From Delphinapterus leucas (taxonomy: Eukaryota; Chordata; Mammalia; Artiodactyla; Monodontidae), in the NCBI RefSeq assembly GCF_002288925.2, contig NW_022098050.1:918977-982976 (forward strand): 64,000 nucleotides of DNA, read 5' to 3'. The translations under genes were made by a program, and so were the position numbers. Shown in pieces: positions 1 to 12,029 of the stretch (its first letter is position 1; the number at the start of each line of letters is the position of its first letter). Below the pieces are notes generated by a model. That model saw only the letters and a list, made by a program, of their open reading frames with translations, was not told the DNA's origin and made no database searches.

Positions 1-948
1 TTCCCTGACCAGAGAGTTCCTCTGTGTCTTAGTTACATAGATTTCCTGCTCTGCATTATAAATACATAACTATTTAGAGATTTGGGAGGAAGGTTCCTCC
101 TGTCTAGTACAACATGATGTGTGCAGACCTATGCCCAGCCTACACCGTGGGATAGGGAGAGTTCAGGGAAACGTGTGTGTTCTACATTTCTCTGCTTTTC
201 AGTTTTCTCCCAATAAATCCTGTTTTATATCTGTACCACATGATGCTTTGCCTAACATAGGTTAAACATTTTCTTTCATGGAGTTCTGAAAGCTGTGAAT
301 TGAGTCACATGATTTAACATTTTTATATAGCAATTGACATGATTCACTAATTTGCTTACTCAGGATCATGATACACTTGGGAAAATAAAAGCATGTTGGA
401 AAAGAACCTTCCATTATTTTACCCCTCTTATTAGTATTATGCCTTTTTACAAGTTTCTACTTGTTTCTATTGCAAACCATCTACTGATATTTTCATATCC
501 CCCAAATATCCAGTTGTCTGCCATCTAGTGACTAGTCCACACGGTTATTAACTGCTCATTTATTAAATATTTTATACTTAGAGTCTTTTTTAAAAGCATT
601 GCCTTTTCATGACTTAGAAGAAAAAAGGATCGTCACTTTTTATGGCACAAGAGAACTAAATAATTACATCGAGATGTTTATTAAAAGTATAATGCTAACT
701 AAATAATGTGAAAATATATAGACACTATTTCAAAAATAAAACAATTTTTATGTGCAACTTCTGTCACTTACAGTTCTAACATATTGCAGTATTCTACGTT
801 GTAATATCATATGGCTTAGAAACTTCGTAGGGGATGCTTAGGTACATTGTTCTATTCCATGATTGGTTGCACATAGTTATAAAGCTGCTAGAAAAACACA
901 GTATCTTGGAGAAAACTCAATAAAATATGCAAAATGCATTCTTTTTTT
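1..948. other. Gene-free AT-rich stretch
   Basis: No gene or repeat family could be recognised in this stretch. It is AT-rich, has frequent stops in all frames, and contains no long simple repeat. Confidence 0.5.
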
Positions 949-1098
949 TAAACATCTTTATTGGAGTATAATTGTTTTACATTGTTGTGCTAGTTTCTGC
1001 TGTATAACAAAGTGAATCAGCTATACGTACACATATATCTCCAAATCCCCTCCCTCTTGCTTCTCCCTCCCACCCTCCCTATCCCACCCCTCTAGGGG
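949..1098 (-). mobile_element. L1 3'-end fragment, antisense
   Basis: A T run followed by aacatctttattggagtat is the reverse complement of an L1 3' UTR ending in a poly(A) signal and tail. The pyrimidine-rich block (ctccctcccaccctccct) is typical of cetartiodactyl L1 3' UTRs read backwards. Only about 150 bases are present, so the copy is heavily 5'-truncated. No clear target-site duplication was found. Confidence 0.8.
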
Positions 1099-1409
1099 AA
1101 ATGTGGAAAATTCAAGGAAGGTAGAGCGATTGCAGCTCTATATGCTGCTTCCTGCCAATGAAGTGAGTCAGCAGATCAGCAACAACATATGTCATCTACA
1201 AAATGGTTGTTTCCCTTCCATTCTCCAGCAAGGACTCTTTGAGAAAAGGATTCACTAGTAGCCTGTCCAAACTCCTGAAAAATCAACTTTCTCAGCTATG
1301 ACTTAAAGTCCACACTAAATAAAAGATAGGATAAATTCTATTGCTTAAAATTAAATAAAAATTTCATAGCAAGAAAGAAAGAAATATGGGCAAAGTTAAT
1401 GGAAAATTA
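1099..1409. other. Unclassified spacer between L1 pieces
   Basis: No recognisable gene. The end of the stretch becomes A-rich (aagaaagaaagaaa) just before the next L1 fragment. Confidence 0.4.
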
Positions 1410-2370
1410 CTATTTGAAAGAAAATATTTGCAGCATATGTTAGAGATAAATTATTAATATTATAATAAAGAAATCTAAATGATGAAGTCTAACAACAACC
1501 ACCAAAACAAAAATTATAGACAAAACAGGAAAGAAAACATGAACAATTTTATATTTCAAAACAACTTTAAAGAAACATAAAAGTTCTTAAACTTCTAAAA
1601 ATATGCTAAATTTTGCATATAATGAGGAAAATGTAATTTAAAACCACACACTGGCAATTTCTTGCATATCACATTGTCAAAAATTTGAGAGCTCGACCGC
1701 ACCCTCTGTTGGCAAGACTGTGGAAAACAGGCACTCTCATATACTGCTAGTAGGAATGCAGAATAGTACAATCTTTATGGGAGGGAATGTGGTGAAATTT
1801 AACAAATGTACTTATGTATTTACCCTTTGACTCAGAAGTACCACTTTCCTAAATTTATCCAGAGGGTACACTGCAAAAATGCCAGGAGGAGGAGAAGGAG
1901 GAGATAGAGAAAAGCAAAGGAAAAAGAAAAAAAGCACAAGTCTTTTCATTATCGCATTTGTTTCTTATTCAACAACAGTGGAAATGATGTGTCTATATAG
2001 AGAAGATTAAATAAATAATTTATGGTACATACACACAGTGGAGTTTTTTATTGGAAGGTATATTTAAACTGATATAGTGATTTCCAGGATACATTGTCGG
2101 GGGAAAAAACAAATACAAAAGAATATGTACCGCATGCTCCCTTTTGTGCACTAGGAAGAGAAAATAGGAATATAGACATGTATACAGGTATCTCCTTATT
2201 TTTGGAAAAAGAAAAAGAAAAACGTAAAGCAGAAACTACTGAGATTTGATTACCTGCAGGGGATGAGAAAGTGATGGACGAGTTGGAGAAGTGGAAGGTG
2301 AGTAAAATTTATCTGAGTATGCCTTTTGTATAGTTTTAACTCTCAGAATCATGTCAAGATTTTAGGTACT
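1410..2370 (+). mobile_element. Old L1M 3' region, sense
   Basis: The text around 1700-1870 (ttggcaagactgtggaaaac, a block beginning ctctcatatactgctagtag, ccctttgactcagaagtacc) follows the end of L1 ORF2 of old L1M families in order. A 3' UTR-like tail follows to about 2.35 kb. The frame is destroyed by many stops and indels. An A/G-rich interruption lies at 1880-1935. Subfamily is not assignable by eye. Confidence 0.7.
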
Positions 2371-2753
2371 GGAAATATAAAATGAAAAGAAATGAATTAA
2401 ACAAAATAAAATAAACAAGGATGTGGAGAAATCTCTAAAATAGAATCAAAATAGAAGTAAATGAAGCCATGTTTCAGATTAATTACATAACTTTTTAGTA
2501 CAGTATTTTGACTATTAAATTTCAAACAATAATTGAATTCTAGTTAGTAGGCTTGATTTTTGCAATGGTATAATTCTGAAACTATATCCTGCACGTTCCA
2601 GAATCGAGCAAATCAGTAAATATATTGCAGATAATAAGAGCCATGTTTATCACTGCTGGAAAAGGGAGTTACAAACATGTAAAGGAGAGGACTAGGGTGA
2701 ACCATGTAGTACTGAACTGAAAATGGAATTACAGTTTGAACTGATGGTTTAAA
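2371..2753. other. Unclassified AT-rich stretch
   Basis: No gene or repeat family recognised. The short minus-strand frames here are rich in Tyr and Ile from low-complexity DNA and do not look coding. Confidence 0.4.
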
Positions 2754-2851
2754 TACATGGATAAAGATATAGATAATGATATAGATGTTGGTATAGGTAT
2801 AGGTATGTGAAAACTGATGTGAATATAGATGTGGATACAAATGTAGATATA

Positions 2852-2889
<38 letters not shown>
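2754..2889. repeat. GATA/TA-rich low complexity with a pure (TA)n core
   Basis: Degenerate gatatagat-like units from about 2762 pass into an uninterrupted (TA)n run at 2854-2889, about 18 units. Such a run is expected to be length-variable between individuals. Confidence 0.95.
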
Positions 2890-2893
<4 letters not shown>

Positions 2894-3619
2894 TAGATAG
2901 CTGAGAGGAACTAAAAGCAATGACACCCAAAGTAACAATGAGCACATTTAGAGACCAAATATTGGTTTTTAAATAGCATTATCTACTAGAAGAATTTGGA
3001 CTTCTTGGGAAAATGGCAAGTCTAGCTCTGGGTCAGGGAATGTTCAAGATGAGCCAGGAACATTTTGTTGTAATAGAAAGGAGGAAGTCCACAATGAATG
3101 ACAAAGATATGTCTGAAGAACACATAAATGAGTTCAAAAGGGCTTGCTCTGGCCAAATCTGGGACAATTTTAAAGCAGCAAAATTAATAATAAAATAATA
3201 ATAATAGCTGAATATAAACCACTGAATGAAACAATAATCTGAGTCCTTAATGATATGAATAATAATTGAAAAAAATACAGGAGAGGGAAAGCTCTTCCTC
3301 ACAGTAGAATGCCAACTAGTAAATGTAGAAGGAATGACCAAATTAGAAAATCATTATTTTAGTAATAATTGATTCAAGCAAGAATCAAACACAGATATTA
3401 ATAATAGTGGGTAAAAGTTTGATGAGGAAAAGTATATTCATATAGTCTCAAAGAATCTGCGTACATTATTTACTAATTGCAAAGGGGAAAATGTTATCTT
3501 AGCAGTGGGAAACCTTGCAGATACCACTTTAACCAAATGAGCAATGTTCACATCACCACCAATGACAGGATGAGCAGAAATCATGTACTTCTTGATATGA
3601 AGCACTGAGAAGGACACAA
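2890..3619. other. Unclassified stretch, no supported gene
   Basis: A 61-codon + frame at 3013-3198 starts with ATG but has no recognisable domain and sits among repeats, so it is treated as chance. Small (AAT)n tracts lie near 3185-3205. No repeat family could be named. Confidence 0.4.
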
Positions 3620-4050
3620 AAGCACTTCTGTGATGTTTCTGCCGTCACATTGATGAATAATATCAATCTAATCATAAGAAAAGTTTGGCAAATCTAAAAT
3701 GAGGATCGTGCTACAAAATAACTGGCCTGTACTCATCAAAAATTTCAAGGCCATGAAAGAAACAAAAACAAAACACTGAGGAACTGAGACATGAAAATGA
3801 AATGTAACATGTGATCCCTGATTTAAATCTTGAATGTTGAACTAGGAAAGAAAAAAAAATGAGCTATAAAGGACATTATTAGGGAGGTTGATGAAATTTG
3901 AATATGAACTCCGGATTAGGTAATAGTAATGAATCAATATTAAATTTTGTGGTTTGATAAATGTACTACAGTTGGGTAAAATAAGACACCTGTTCTTAGG
4001 AAAGACACTGTGAAGCATTTAAGGTTAAAAAAATGTATAAAGTCTAAAGT
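3620..4050 (+). mobile_element. Probable old mammalian repeat (L1M 3' UTR-like)
   Basis: Phrases such as actcatcaaaaatttcaagg followed by gccatgaaaga, then aaaggacattattaggg and gataaatgtactacagttgg, occur in this order in a dispersed old mammalian repeat, probably an L1M 3' UTR. Identification is from memory of the pattern and is only moderate. The copy is non-coding. Confidence 0.4.
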
Positions 4051-4079
4051 AACACTTAAATGATTGCCCCCAAAAAGGC

Positions 4080-6430
4080 AAAATCAGGAGAGCAAAAGGC
4101 CGGTCAGCTGCTGCAATGCAAAATCCTAATCCATTGCCCAGTTACCAAAACTGAGACATATTTTAGACCCAGAGCCCAGTGTTTGAAGGGGAGGACATAT
4201 CACAGTAAGTATATACAGTAGCTATTTTCCTAGGTACTGCATAAGGAGACATCTATGGCCATTTACCCTTACGTACACTGAGGAAAGGAGAATGCTCAGA
4301 ACTAACAAAGGCTGTTGGATACAGGGTATGAGCTTATACCAATAACACAGTTCAAAAACAACATTATGACGCCCTTGTTAGAGTGGAGGCTACAGAGGCC
4401 AGATCATAGATGGCATTCTGGCCCAAGACCATTTCACAGCGGATCCAGTGGGTCTATGTAACAGCTTTGTGGTTATTTCACCAGTCCCCGAGTGAATAAA
4501 TTAGGTGAACACAGTACTTATCAGAACACTCACTTTAAGAGTCATGATGGTAGTAAAGGTCAAGTCTAAGTGCCTGAAATGGTCTCATCCAGAAAAAATT
4601 GCAATTCAAAAGTAATACCACATCCCAAGTGGACAAGAAGAGATTAGACTCGTGCTCAGATAATTAAAGGAAGCAGGTTCATCAGCCTGTTCCATGCAAA
4701 AAAATGGATGTATCAATAATATGACAGATATCGGACTACTGTAAACTTCAAGAAATAGTAATCCTAATCAAAGTTTTATTGGTTATATTGTCTAATGTGC
4801 TATATTTACCAGTACAGATCAACGTGGCCCCTGGACTTTGCATGTGGCTACTGATACAGCAGATACATTCATTTTAACTCCATCAAGAAGGAGGAGAATT
4901 GATTCGCTTTCACATGGAGCAGTATATATTCATCTGCTCTCTGTCACGACATAATTCCAAGAGACTCCAATCATGTGGCTATTCTGCAGAACATAATGCA
5001 GGTCCAAGGTGATAATACTACAAACCCCTTTCATCATAGAGGCAACAGTGATTCTTCATTACCAGGTACTGTCTGATCCACCAAGTCATAAATTGTGGGA
5101 GATAACATCAAGTTAATAGAAGTTGATGCAAGAAATGGCAAATAATCTGGACATTATGGTAAGACACATGTACAACAGGATAGAAAATAAACTCTACAAA
5201 GATTCAGGAGACTGCCACTTTATTAATTTTTTAGGAGTCCAGGGATCTGGTATATTCCAGTACATTCTCTTAAAGGTTAAGACATGCTATTGCACCTTGA
5301 ACATCTTACCGTTAAGAAAAAAGTCTTTGCAGACTCTGCAGGGGGAATATAACACATGTGAGAATGCTACTCTGATCCATTAATCTACTGACTTAGAAGA
5401 CTGTGAGCTTTGAGTAGGGCCCAAAGCAAGAGACTGCTCTGGAACAGGTTCAGGCTATGATACATGGCATACATGGCAGATACCAAGGCGCTAGAGGCAC
5501 CCGTATATAAAGATGCCACATATATTCACAGTTCAGGCCCCTAGGATTCTGGAATAAGGACATGCCATTTGCAGCAGAGAACTATTCACCATTCAAAAAG
5601 CAATGCTTGGCATGTTGCTGGGCCCTGGTAGAAGGGGAATATCTCACCATGGGGCATCAAGGGACCATGTGACCAGAATTGCTTATCATAAACTGGGTAT
5701 TTTCTGATCCACCAAGTCATAAAATTGCAGAAGAAGGCATAGCAGGAATTCATCAAATGATAAAAGTTGTATATTCAAAATGGGCCTGGGACAGTCAAGA
5801 AAGGTACTCAAATAGGTAGCACAGACCTATTTTATACCTACTGCTGCTGCTCTGAGGACTTCTCCAATGGCATTATGGGGGATTCCCTATAGGCCTGGTT
5901 CACAGATGAGTTGGCTCAATATGTTGGTGCAAGCTGAAAGTTAGCTACTACTACTAGATTACATTACAGCCTCACTCCAGGGTGGGCCTTAAAGACATTG
6001 GTGAGGGGAAACCCTCCCAATGGACATAGCTTTAAACAGTGTATTTGGTCAACTTCATGTGAAGGAATAAGCAGCCTGAGGTTAGAATATGCGTAGAATC
6101 CTGTGCAGTGTTGAATATGTTGGCTGGTTGGACAGCTGCCTGGAAGGAGCACAAATGGAAGATCATGGTCAAGGAGGTCTGAGAAATAAGCATATGAATG
6201 GATCTATTGGGGTGGTCATGAAGTAGGCAGATCTTTTTCTCATTTTCATGCCCATAAGGGAGCATCCAGCACTAGAAAGACAGTGAAAAACCAGGTGGTT
6301 AAGTTGACCCAACCAGTGGAGTTCAGCCAGCCTCTGCCCTAAGCCTCCTCATTCTTTGTACAATGGTGCCATAATAAGAATAACCATAGTGCCAGAGGTG
6401 CGGACCTCTACACATAGGTCTAAGTGAATA
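4080..6430 (+). mobile_element. ERVL-type endogenous retrovirus, decayed internal pol
   Basis: Non-functional relic of class III (ERVL) pol on +. The order fits protease/early RT-like sequence (4.35-4.65 kb), late RT (5.2-5.5 kb), connection/RNase H (5.5-6.25 kb) and the start of an integrase-like part (to about 6.43 kb). The clearest landmark is gcctggttcacagatgagtt near 5900, where a Trp-Phe-Thr-Asp RNase H motif can still be read. Stops and indels break every frame; the longest + open stretch (5123-5383) is only 86 codons. No flanking LTR was recognised. The 3' side runs into the old L1M at about 6.43 kb. A phrase resembling tctgatccaccaagtcataa occurs twice, near 5070 and 5705. Confidence 0.8.
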
Positions 6431-6495
6431 GTCTTGCACTCACCATAATGTTTCCAAGGTACATCCATGTTGTAGCATATATCAAAATTTCATTC

Positions 6496-7265
6496 ATTTT
6501 TTAAAATTTATTTTTCATTGAAGTATAGTTGATTTAAAATGTGTTACTTTCTGGTGTACAGCAAAGTGATTCAGTTATTTATATATACTTTTCCATATTC
6601 TTTTCCATTATAGTTTATCACAGGATACTGAATATACTTCCCTGTGCTATACAGTAACACCTTGTTGTGTATGCATCCTATATATAATAGCTTGCCTCTG
6701 CTAATCCCAAACTCCCAATGCATTCCCCCCCCCCCCCCCCCCCCCTTGGCAACCACAACTCTGTTCTCTATGTCTGTGAGTCTGTTTCTGTTTCGTATAT
6801 ACGTCCATTTGTGTCATATTTTAGATTCCACATATAAGTGATGTCATATGGCATTTGTCTTTCTCTTTCTTACTTCACTTAGTATGATAATCTCTAGGTC
6901 CATCCATGTTGCTGTAAATGACATTATTCCATTCTTTTTTATGGCTGAGTAATGTTCCATTGTATATATATACCACATCTTCTTTATCCATTCATCTGTC
7001 AATGGACATTTAGGTTGCGACCATGTCTTGGCTATTGTAAATAGTGCTGCTATGAACATAAGAGTGCATGTACCTTTGATTTATAGTTTTGTCCAGATAT
7101 ACATCCAAAAGTGGGATTGCTGGATCATATGGCAACTCTACTTTTAGTTGTTTGAGGAACCTCCATACTGTTTTCCACAGTGGCTGCACCAATTTACATT
7201 CCCACCAACAGTGTAGGAGGGTTTCCTTTTCTCCATACCCTCTCCAGCACTTTTTATTTGTAGAG
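6496..7265 (-). mobile_element. Younger L1 3' end inserted into the old L1M
   Basis: This antisense, 5'-truncated L1 holds the ORF2 C-terminus and a 3' UTR of cetartiodactyl type. Minus-strand frames at 6844-7059 and 7010-7192 read as the conserved L1 ORF2 tail, with motifs such as [12 protein letters not shown] and YYSAIKK-like HYSAIKKN. The insertion is flanked by the direct repeat aaatttcattc at 6485-6495 and 7266-7276, an 11-bp TSD within the older L1M. A 21-base C run at 6725-6745 lies in the 3' UTR. Confidence 0.9.
6725..6745. repeat. (C)21 homopolymer in L1 3' UTR
   Basis: Uninterrupted run of 21 C (G on the L1 sense strand). Its length could reflect sequencing or assembly error as well as real expansion. 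Confidence 0.95.
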
Positions 7266-8058
7266 AAATTTCATTCTTTTTAATGGCTGAATACTATTCC
7301 ATTTTATATACAACATTTTGTTTACGCACTCATCTGTTGATGGACACTTGGGTTGTTTGCTCCTTTTGACTATTGTGAAAGATGCTGCTATGAACATTGG
7401 TGTACAAATGTCTGTTTGTGTCTGTGCTTTAAAGTATTTGGATGCATACCTAGGAGTGGAATTGCTGGGTTATATGGTAGTTCTATGATTAATATTTTGA
7501 GGAAGTGCCAAACCTTTTTCCACAGCAGCTTCACCATTTTACTTTCCCACCAGCAATGCACTAGGGTTTCAATTTCTCAAGATCCTCACCAACAGATGTT
7601 ATTTTCCATTAAAAAAATTATAGCCATTCTAGTATGCATGACATGTTATCTCATTGGGGTTTTGATTTATATTTCACTAATGACTAAGGATGTTGAGCAT
7701 ATTTTCGTGTACTTATTGGGCATGTGTATATCTTCTTTAGCAAACTGTCTATTCAAGTCTTTTCCCCATTTTTTAATTGGGTTATTTATTTTTGTTGTTC
7801 TTGAGTTGTAGGAATTCTTTATATATTCTGGATATTAGTCCCTTATGAAATGAATGACTTACAATTTCTTCCATTCTGTAGATTGTCTTTTTACTTTCTT
7901 GATAGTGTCCTTTGATGCACAAAGTTCTTAATTTTGATGAAGTCCTATATATATATATTTTTTCTTTTGTTGCCTGTGCTTTTGGTGTCAAATTCATGGA
8001 ATCACAGACAGACCCTATGTCATGATTTTCCTTGATGTTTTCTTACAAGAATCTTATA

Positions 8059-8544
8059 CAGATCTTTTTCGACTTATGATGGGGTTATATCCCAATAAAA
8101 CCATTGTAAATTTAAAATACTGTAAGTTGAAAATGCATTTAATACACCTAAACCTACTGAACATCATAGCTTAGCCTGGCCTAACTTAAACGTGCCCAGA
8201 ACACTTACATTAGCCTACCTTGGGCAAAATCATCTAACACAAAAGCTATTTTATAATAAAGTACTGAATATCTCATGTAATTTATTGAATATTGTACTGA
8301 AAGTAAAAAATAGAATGGTTGTATGGGTACAGAATGGTTGTAAGTATACTGGTTGTTTACCCTCAGGATGTTGTGGCTGACTGGTAGCTGCAGCTTGTTG
8401 CTTCTACCCAGCAACATGTATGGCACCACATATTACTAGCCCAGAAAAAGATGAAAATTCAAAATCGGAAGTATAGTTTCTACTGAATGAGAATCATTTT
8501 TATAACATCGTAAAGTCAAAAAACTCTAAGTCAGGGACCTTCTG
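8059..8544. mobile_element. Tigger-like non-autonomous DNA transposon
   Basis: A 486-bp element with imperfect terminal inverted repeats (left cagatctttttcgacttatg, right end reading inward caga..ggtccctgactta). It is flanked by TA on both sides (8057-8058 and 8545-8546), the target duplication of Tc1/mariner-pogo elements. The interior (aaatgcatttaatacaccta, then aacatcatagcttagcctgg) follows a familiar MER/Tigger internal-deletion repeat. It has no transposase frame, so it would have been moved in trans. It interrupts the old L1M, whose text resumes at 8545. The exact family name is not certain. Confidence 0.85.
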
Positions 8545-9808
8545 TAGTTTTAGCTCTTGTTTATGTTTTTGATTCATTTTCAGTTAATTTTTGTATATGG
8601 TGTAAGGTAAAGGTGCAACTTCATTCTTTTGAATGTGAATATCTAGTTTTCCCAGCACCATTTCTTGTAATGACTGTCCTTTCTCTGTTGTATGGTTTTT
8701 GGCACCCTTGTCAAAAATCAATTGACCATACGAGGGCTTACTTCTGAGCTATCTATTCTTTTCCATTGGTCTATATATCTTCCCTTAGGCCAGTACCATA
8801 TTGTTTTAATTACTGTAGGTCTGTAGTAAGTTTCAAAGTCGAGAAGTGTGAGTGCTCCAAATTCATTCTTTTTCACGATTGTTTTGGGTATTCAGTGCCC
8901 TTTGCAATTCCATATGAATTTGAGGTTCAGCTTTTCCATTTCTGTGAAAAAGGCTGTTAGAAATTTGATAAAAATGCATGTAATCTGTAGATGGTTTTAG
9001 GTAGTATTATTATCTTATAATGCTGGTCCTCCTGGCTGTAACCATGGGATATCTTTCCATTTATTTAGATCTTTATTTTGTTTCAGCAATGTTTTGTAGT
9101 TTTCAGTGTACAGGTCTTTCACCTCCTTAGTATATTATTTATTCCTAAGTATTTAATTCTCTTAGATGTTACTGTAAATAGAACTGCTTCCATAATTTCC
9201 TTTTCAGATTGCTCGCTGCTGGTGTAGAGAAACAAATCTGATTTTCATGTGTTGTTCCTGTACCCCACACCTTTGCTAAATTCATTTATTAGCTCTAGTA
9301 GCTTTCTTGTGGATTCTTTGGGACTTTCTAAGTATAGGATCATATAATCTGCAAATAGAGTTAGTTTTACCTCTCTCTTTCCAGTTTGGAAGCCTTTTAC
9401 TTATTTTTTCTTGTCTAATAGCTCTGACTAGAATTTCCAGAAAAATGTTAACTAGCAGCAGTGAAAGCAGGAATCCATGTCTCATTCCTGGTCTTAGAGG
9501 GAAAGCTTTTAGTTATTCACCATTGAGTATGATGGATGTTAGCTATGGGTTTTTCATAAATAAACTTTATCACATTAACTTTATCCCACTTTTCTCAGAG
9601 TTTTTATCATGAAAGCCTGTTAGATTTTTATCAAGTGACTTTTCTACATCAGTTGAGATGATCATGTGTTTTTCCCCTGGTTCTATTAATGTGATGAATT
9701 ACACTGATTAATTTTCTTATGTTGAACCACCCTTGCATTCCTGGGATGAATCCTACTTGGTCATGGTGAATAATGCTTTTAATATGCTGTTGGATTTGAT
9801 TTGCTAAT

Positions 9809-10010
9809 TTTTTTTTTTTTTTTGCGGTACGCGGGCCTCTCACCGCCGCGGCCTCTCCCGTTGCAGAGCACAGGCTCCGGACACGCAGGCCCAGCGGCCA
9901 TGGCTCACGGGCCCAGCCACTCCACGGCATGTGGGATCTTCCCGGACCACGAACCCGTGTCCCCTGCATCGGCAGGCGGACTCTCAACCACTGCGCCACC
10001 AGGGAAGCCC
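9809..10010 (-). mobile_element. CHR-type SINE, short form, antisense
   Basis: Read on the minus strand this begins gggcttccctggtggcgcag, the tRNA-Glu-derived head of cetacean CHR SINEs with the pol III A and B boxes, and ends in an A tail (T run at 9809-9823). The near-matching direct repeats gatttgctaat (9798-9808) and gatctgctaat (10013-10023) are the TSD within the old L1M. Frames crossing this element (for example 9649-9999 minus) are SINE translations. Confidence 0.93.
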
Positions 10011-10125
10011 CTGATCTGCTAATATTTTGTGAGAATTTTTGACCGATTAATTTTCTTGAGACAATAAAAGTTCCTAATTTTAATGTAGTTCATTTAGTCA
10101 AACTTTTACTTCACTGTTGTTTATC

Positions 10126-11160
10126 AAAATATGCCATCATAAGAATGGCAAAGGAGATGTAGCAGTATAAGACACTTATAAAACATACAGCTGATACAGA
10201 ACTGGCTTCCTTTGAAAAAATAAAGAACTAAAAATCAACAAGAAAAAGCCTGACAACCCAATAGAAAATAGGGAATAAAATTGAGCCAGATCTTTAAACT
10301 TCCCTTCCCAGAAAAGGATGTCCAAGTAGTCTATAAACATATAAAATATGCTCAGTTCATTAGTAATCAACAGGGTGCGAATTAAAATTATGAGATGCCA
10401 CTAAAATTTAAGAAACATGCACGTGAGTGCACACACACACATACACACACACACACACAAATACCCGATATTGTCAAGGATGTAGGCAATGGGAATTCTA
10501 TTAAGGTACTGATAAAAATATAAATTGTTTAAAGTACTCTGAAATACAGTATGATATTATCTACCAAAATTGAAGATATTCTTGCCCTATGACTCAGCAA
10601 TTCTACTCTCACATCTCTACCTAAAAGAAGTATAGGCACATATATAGCAAGCAACATATACAAAAATATGCTTAGCATCATTATTTGTAATATCTCAAAC
10701 TGAAAATAATCTCAAACTCATTGAAAAGTAAAATGGATCAATTATGATAAGTCAAACAATGAAATATTATGAAAGATAAACATGGATGAATTAGAACTAC
10801 ATGTATGTTTCCCATAAACATAATGCTGAGAAGAGAAATGTAGAACACTTCTTCTACATTACTCCAAGTAGCGTAAAAGACCAGGTACACATAAATCATA
10901 CTGTTTAAGGACACATTCTAAGGAGGTAAAGCTATAAAGAAAAGCAGGAAATAACTACCATAAAATTCAGATTCTCTTTGGAAGAGAGTTGTAGTGATTA
11001 TGACAGAGTCTGAATGAGGTTTTTAGGTTGATGGCTTTATTTATTCCTTGATCTTGAGGATCATTGAACAGAAGTTCATTATATGAGAAAGGATTGAGTT
11101 GTAAATGCCTGCTTTGTACAATTTCCTCAATATATATTATAGTTCACAATAAAATGTGAT
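10126..11160 (+). mobile_element. Old L1M ORF2 tail and 3' UTR, sense
   Basis: Phrases such as gacaacccaatagaaaatag, then ggatgtccaagtagtctata and attagtaatcaacagggtgc, follow the late ORF2 of old L1s in order. They are followed by a diverged 3' UTR ending with a cacaataaaatgtgatt-like region. A (CA)n tract interrupts it. There are many stops. This is opposite in orientation to the L1M on its left, so a separate insertion or an inverted one. Confidence 0.75.
10430..10459. repeat. (CA)n microsatellite
   Basis: Interrupted CA run inside the old L1M. Confidence 0.95.
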
Positions 11161-11742
11161 TAAAATGTAAAGTAGTTGGTTAAAACATAATCCTCTAATA
11201 TTTGGAATTGCTCTAATTATAGGGGAACACTTTTGCCTGAAACAAGGAAGTTAGAAATGTATCTGCCAATGACAAGAGGTAAGCCTCAGTGACTGGTGTC
11301 TGCAAATTGTGCTCATTGCTGGAAGATTTTGCTCATAATATTGTTTACATTTCACACCACTTAGTTTTGGGCTACCAGAGATGGATGTCTTGGTGACAAT
11401 AGGAAAGGAGGGTTTAATAAAACTGTGGACAGATTTCTCCCATTGCTCTTCAAGGACAGAAAAACTCAGGAACGCTAGAATATATATTTTAGTGTAAAAG
11501 ATTGCACAACAGCCTGAGTATGATTTATTTTTCGATGAATTAGTCTTTTTAAATAGCAAGAATATACCCCTCACTCAACCTCTGAGAAAAATAGTAATGC
11601 AGATTTAAACACATATGAATCTGAAAGGATTAAATTTCCTTTCAGATCAATCTTGTTTGAGGTCTGCTAATTAGATAAAGATCTAAAAGCTAAAGTTACA
11701 ACAGTGAAGTTGTTTCCTAAATGAAGGATGAAAACATTTTAC
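11161..11742. other. Gene-free stretch, nothing recognised
   Basis: AT-rich single-copy-looking DNA. The 107-codon minus frame at 11251-11574 has no recognisable motif and no coding context. Confidence 0.4.
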
Positions 11743-11960
11743 AATCATTTGAATATTCATTGTGTATCTCCTGCTAGATATTTTCTAAGAGCACTCATTT
11801 AAATAATCTCATTCAGTATTTGTGATCAACAAATGGAATTGGAATTATTTTCCAAACTTTACAGGTAAGGATATTGAAACTCAAAGTGTGTATCTTCTTT
11901 ATTGACACACTCAGAAATTGGAATGTCTGGATTTCAAGCACAGTTCTGACCCTGAGATCA
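11743..11960 (+). repeat. MIR SINE, decayed
   Basis: The order of a mammalian-wide MIR can be followed: tgctagatattttctaagag, aataatctcattcag, and a degraded tttacaggtaaggatattga followed by aactcaaag core. No TSD remains at this age. Confidence 0.65.
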
Positions 11961-12029
11961 TTTGTTTTTGTGCCTACCTGCTACTTTTAGATACCATGCT
12001 ATTGGGGTTTATCAGTCATAGTACAATTA

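Larger units (their letters stand above)
6432..10125 (-). mobile_element. Old antisense L1M (ORF2), split by three later insertions
   Basis: An old L1 lies antisense. Its pieces are 6432-6495, 7266-8058, 8545-9808 and about 10013-10125. Read on the minus strand they cover the C-terminal part of ORF2 upward into the reverse transcriptase region. The short piece at 6440-6495 joins smoothly to 7266 onward once the younger L1 between them is skipped. The breaks at 8058/8545 and 9808/10013 likewise resume the same L1 text after a Tigger-like element and a SINE. Frames are badly broken. The last 50-60 bases resemble a repeated L1 segment and may belong to another fragment. Confidence 0.8.

Noticed and set aside
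3013..3198. 61-codon + ATG frame with mixed composition
   Set aside because: Short, no domain, no splice or promoter context, surrounded by repeats.
5070..5733. Repeated phrase in ERVL as a possible LTR pair or CRISPR-like array
   Set aside because: Only two diverged copies, no regular spacing, no LTR ends; fits decay or rearrangement within one ERVL relic.
7353..7811. 152-codon + frame
   Set aside because: It is the antisense of the old L1M ORF2; the real L1 reading lies on the minus strand.
9825..10010. Possible tRNA gene from A- and B-box matches
   Set aside because: The boxes belong to the tRNA-derived head of a CHR SINE; no cloverleaf with acceptor pairing is expected, and nine similar copies occur.
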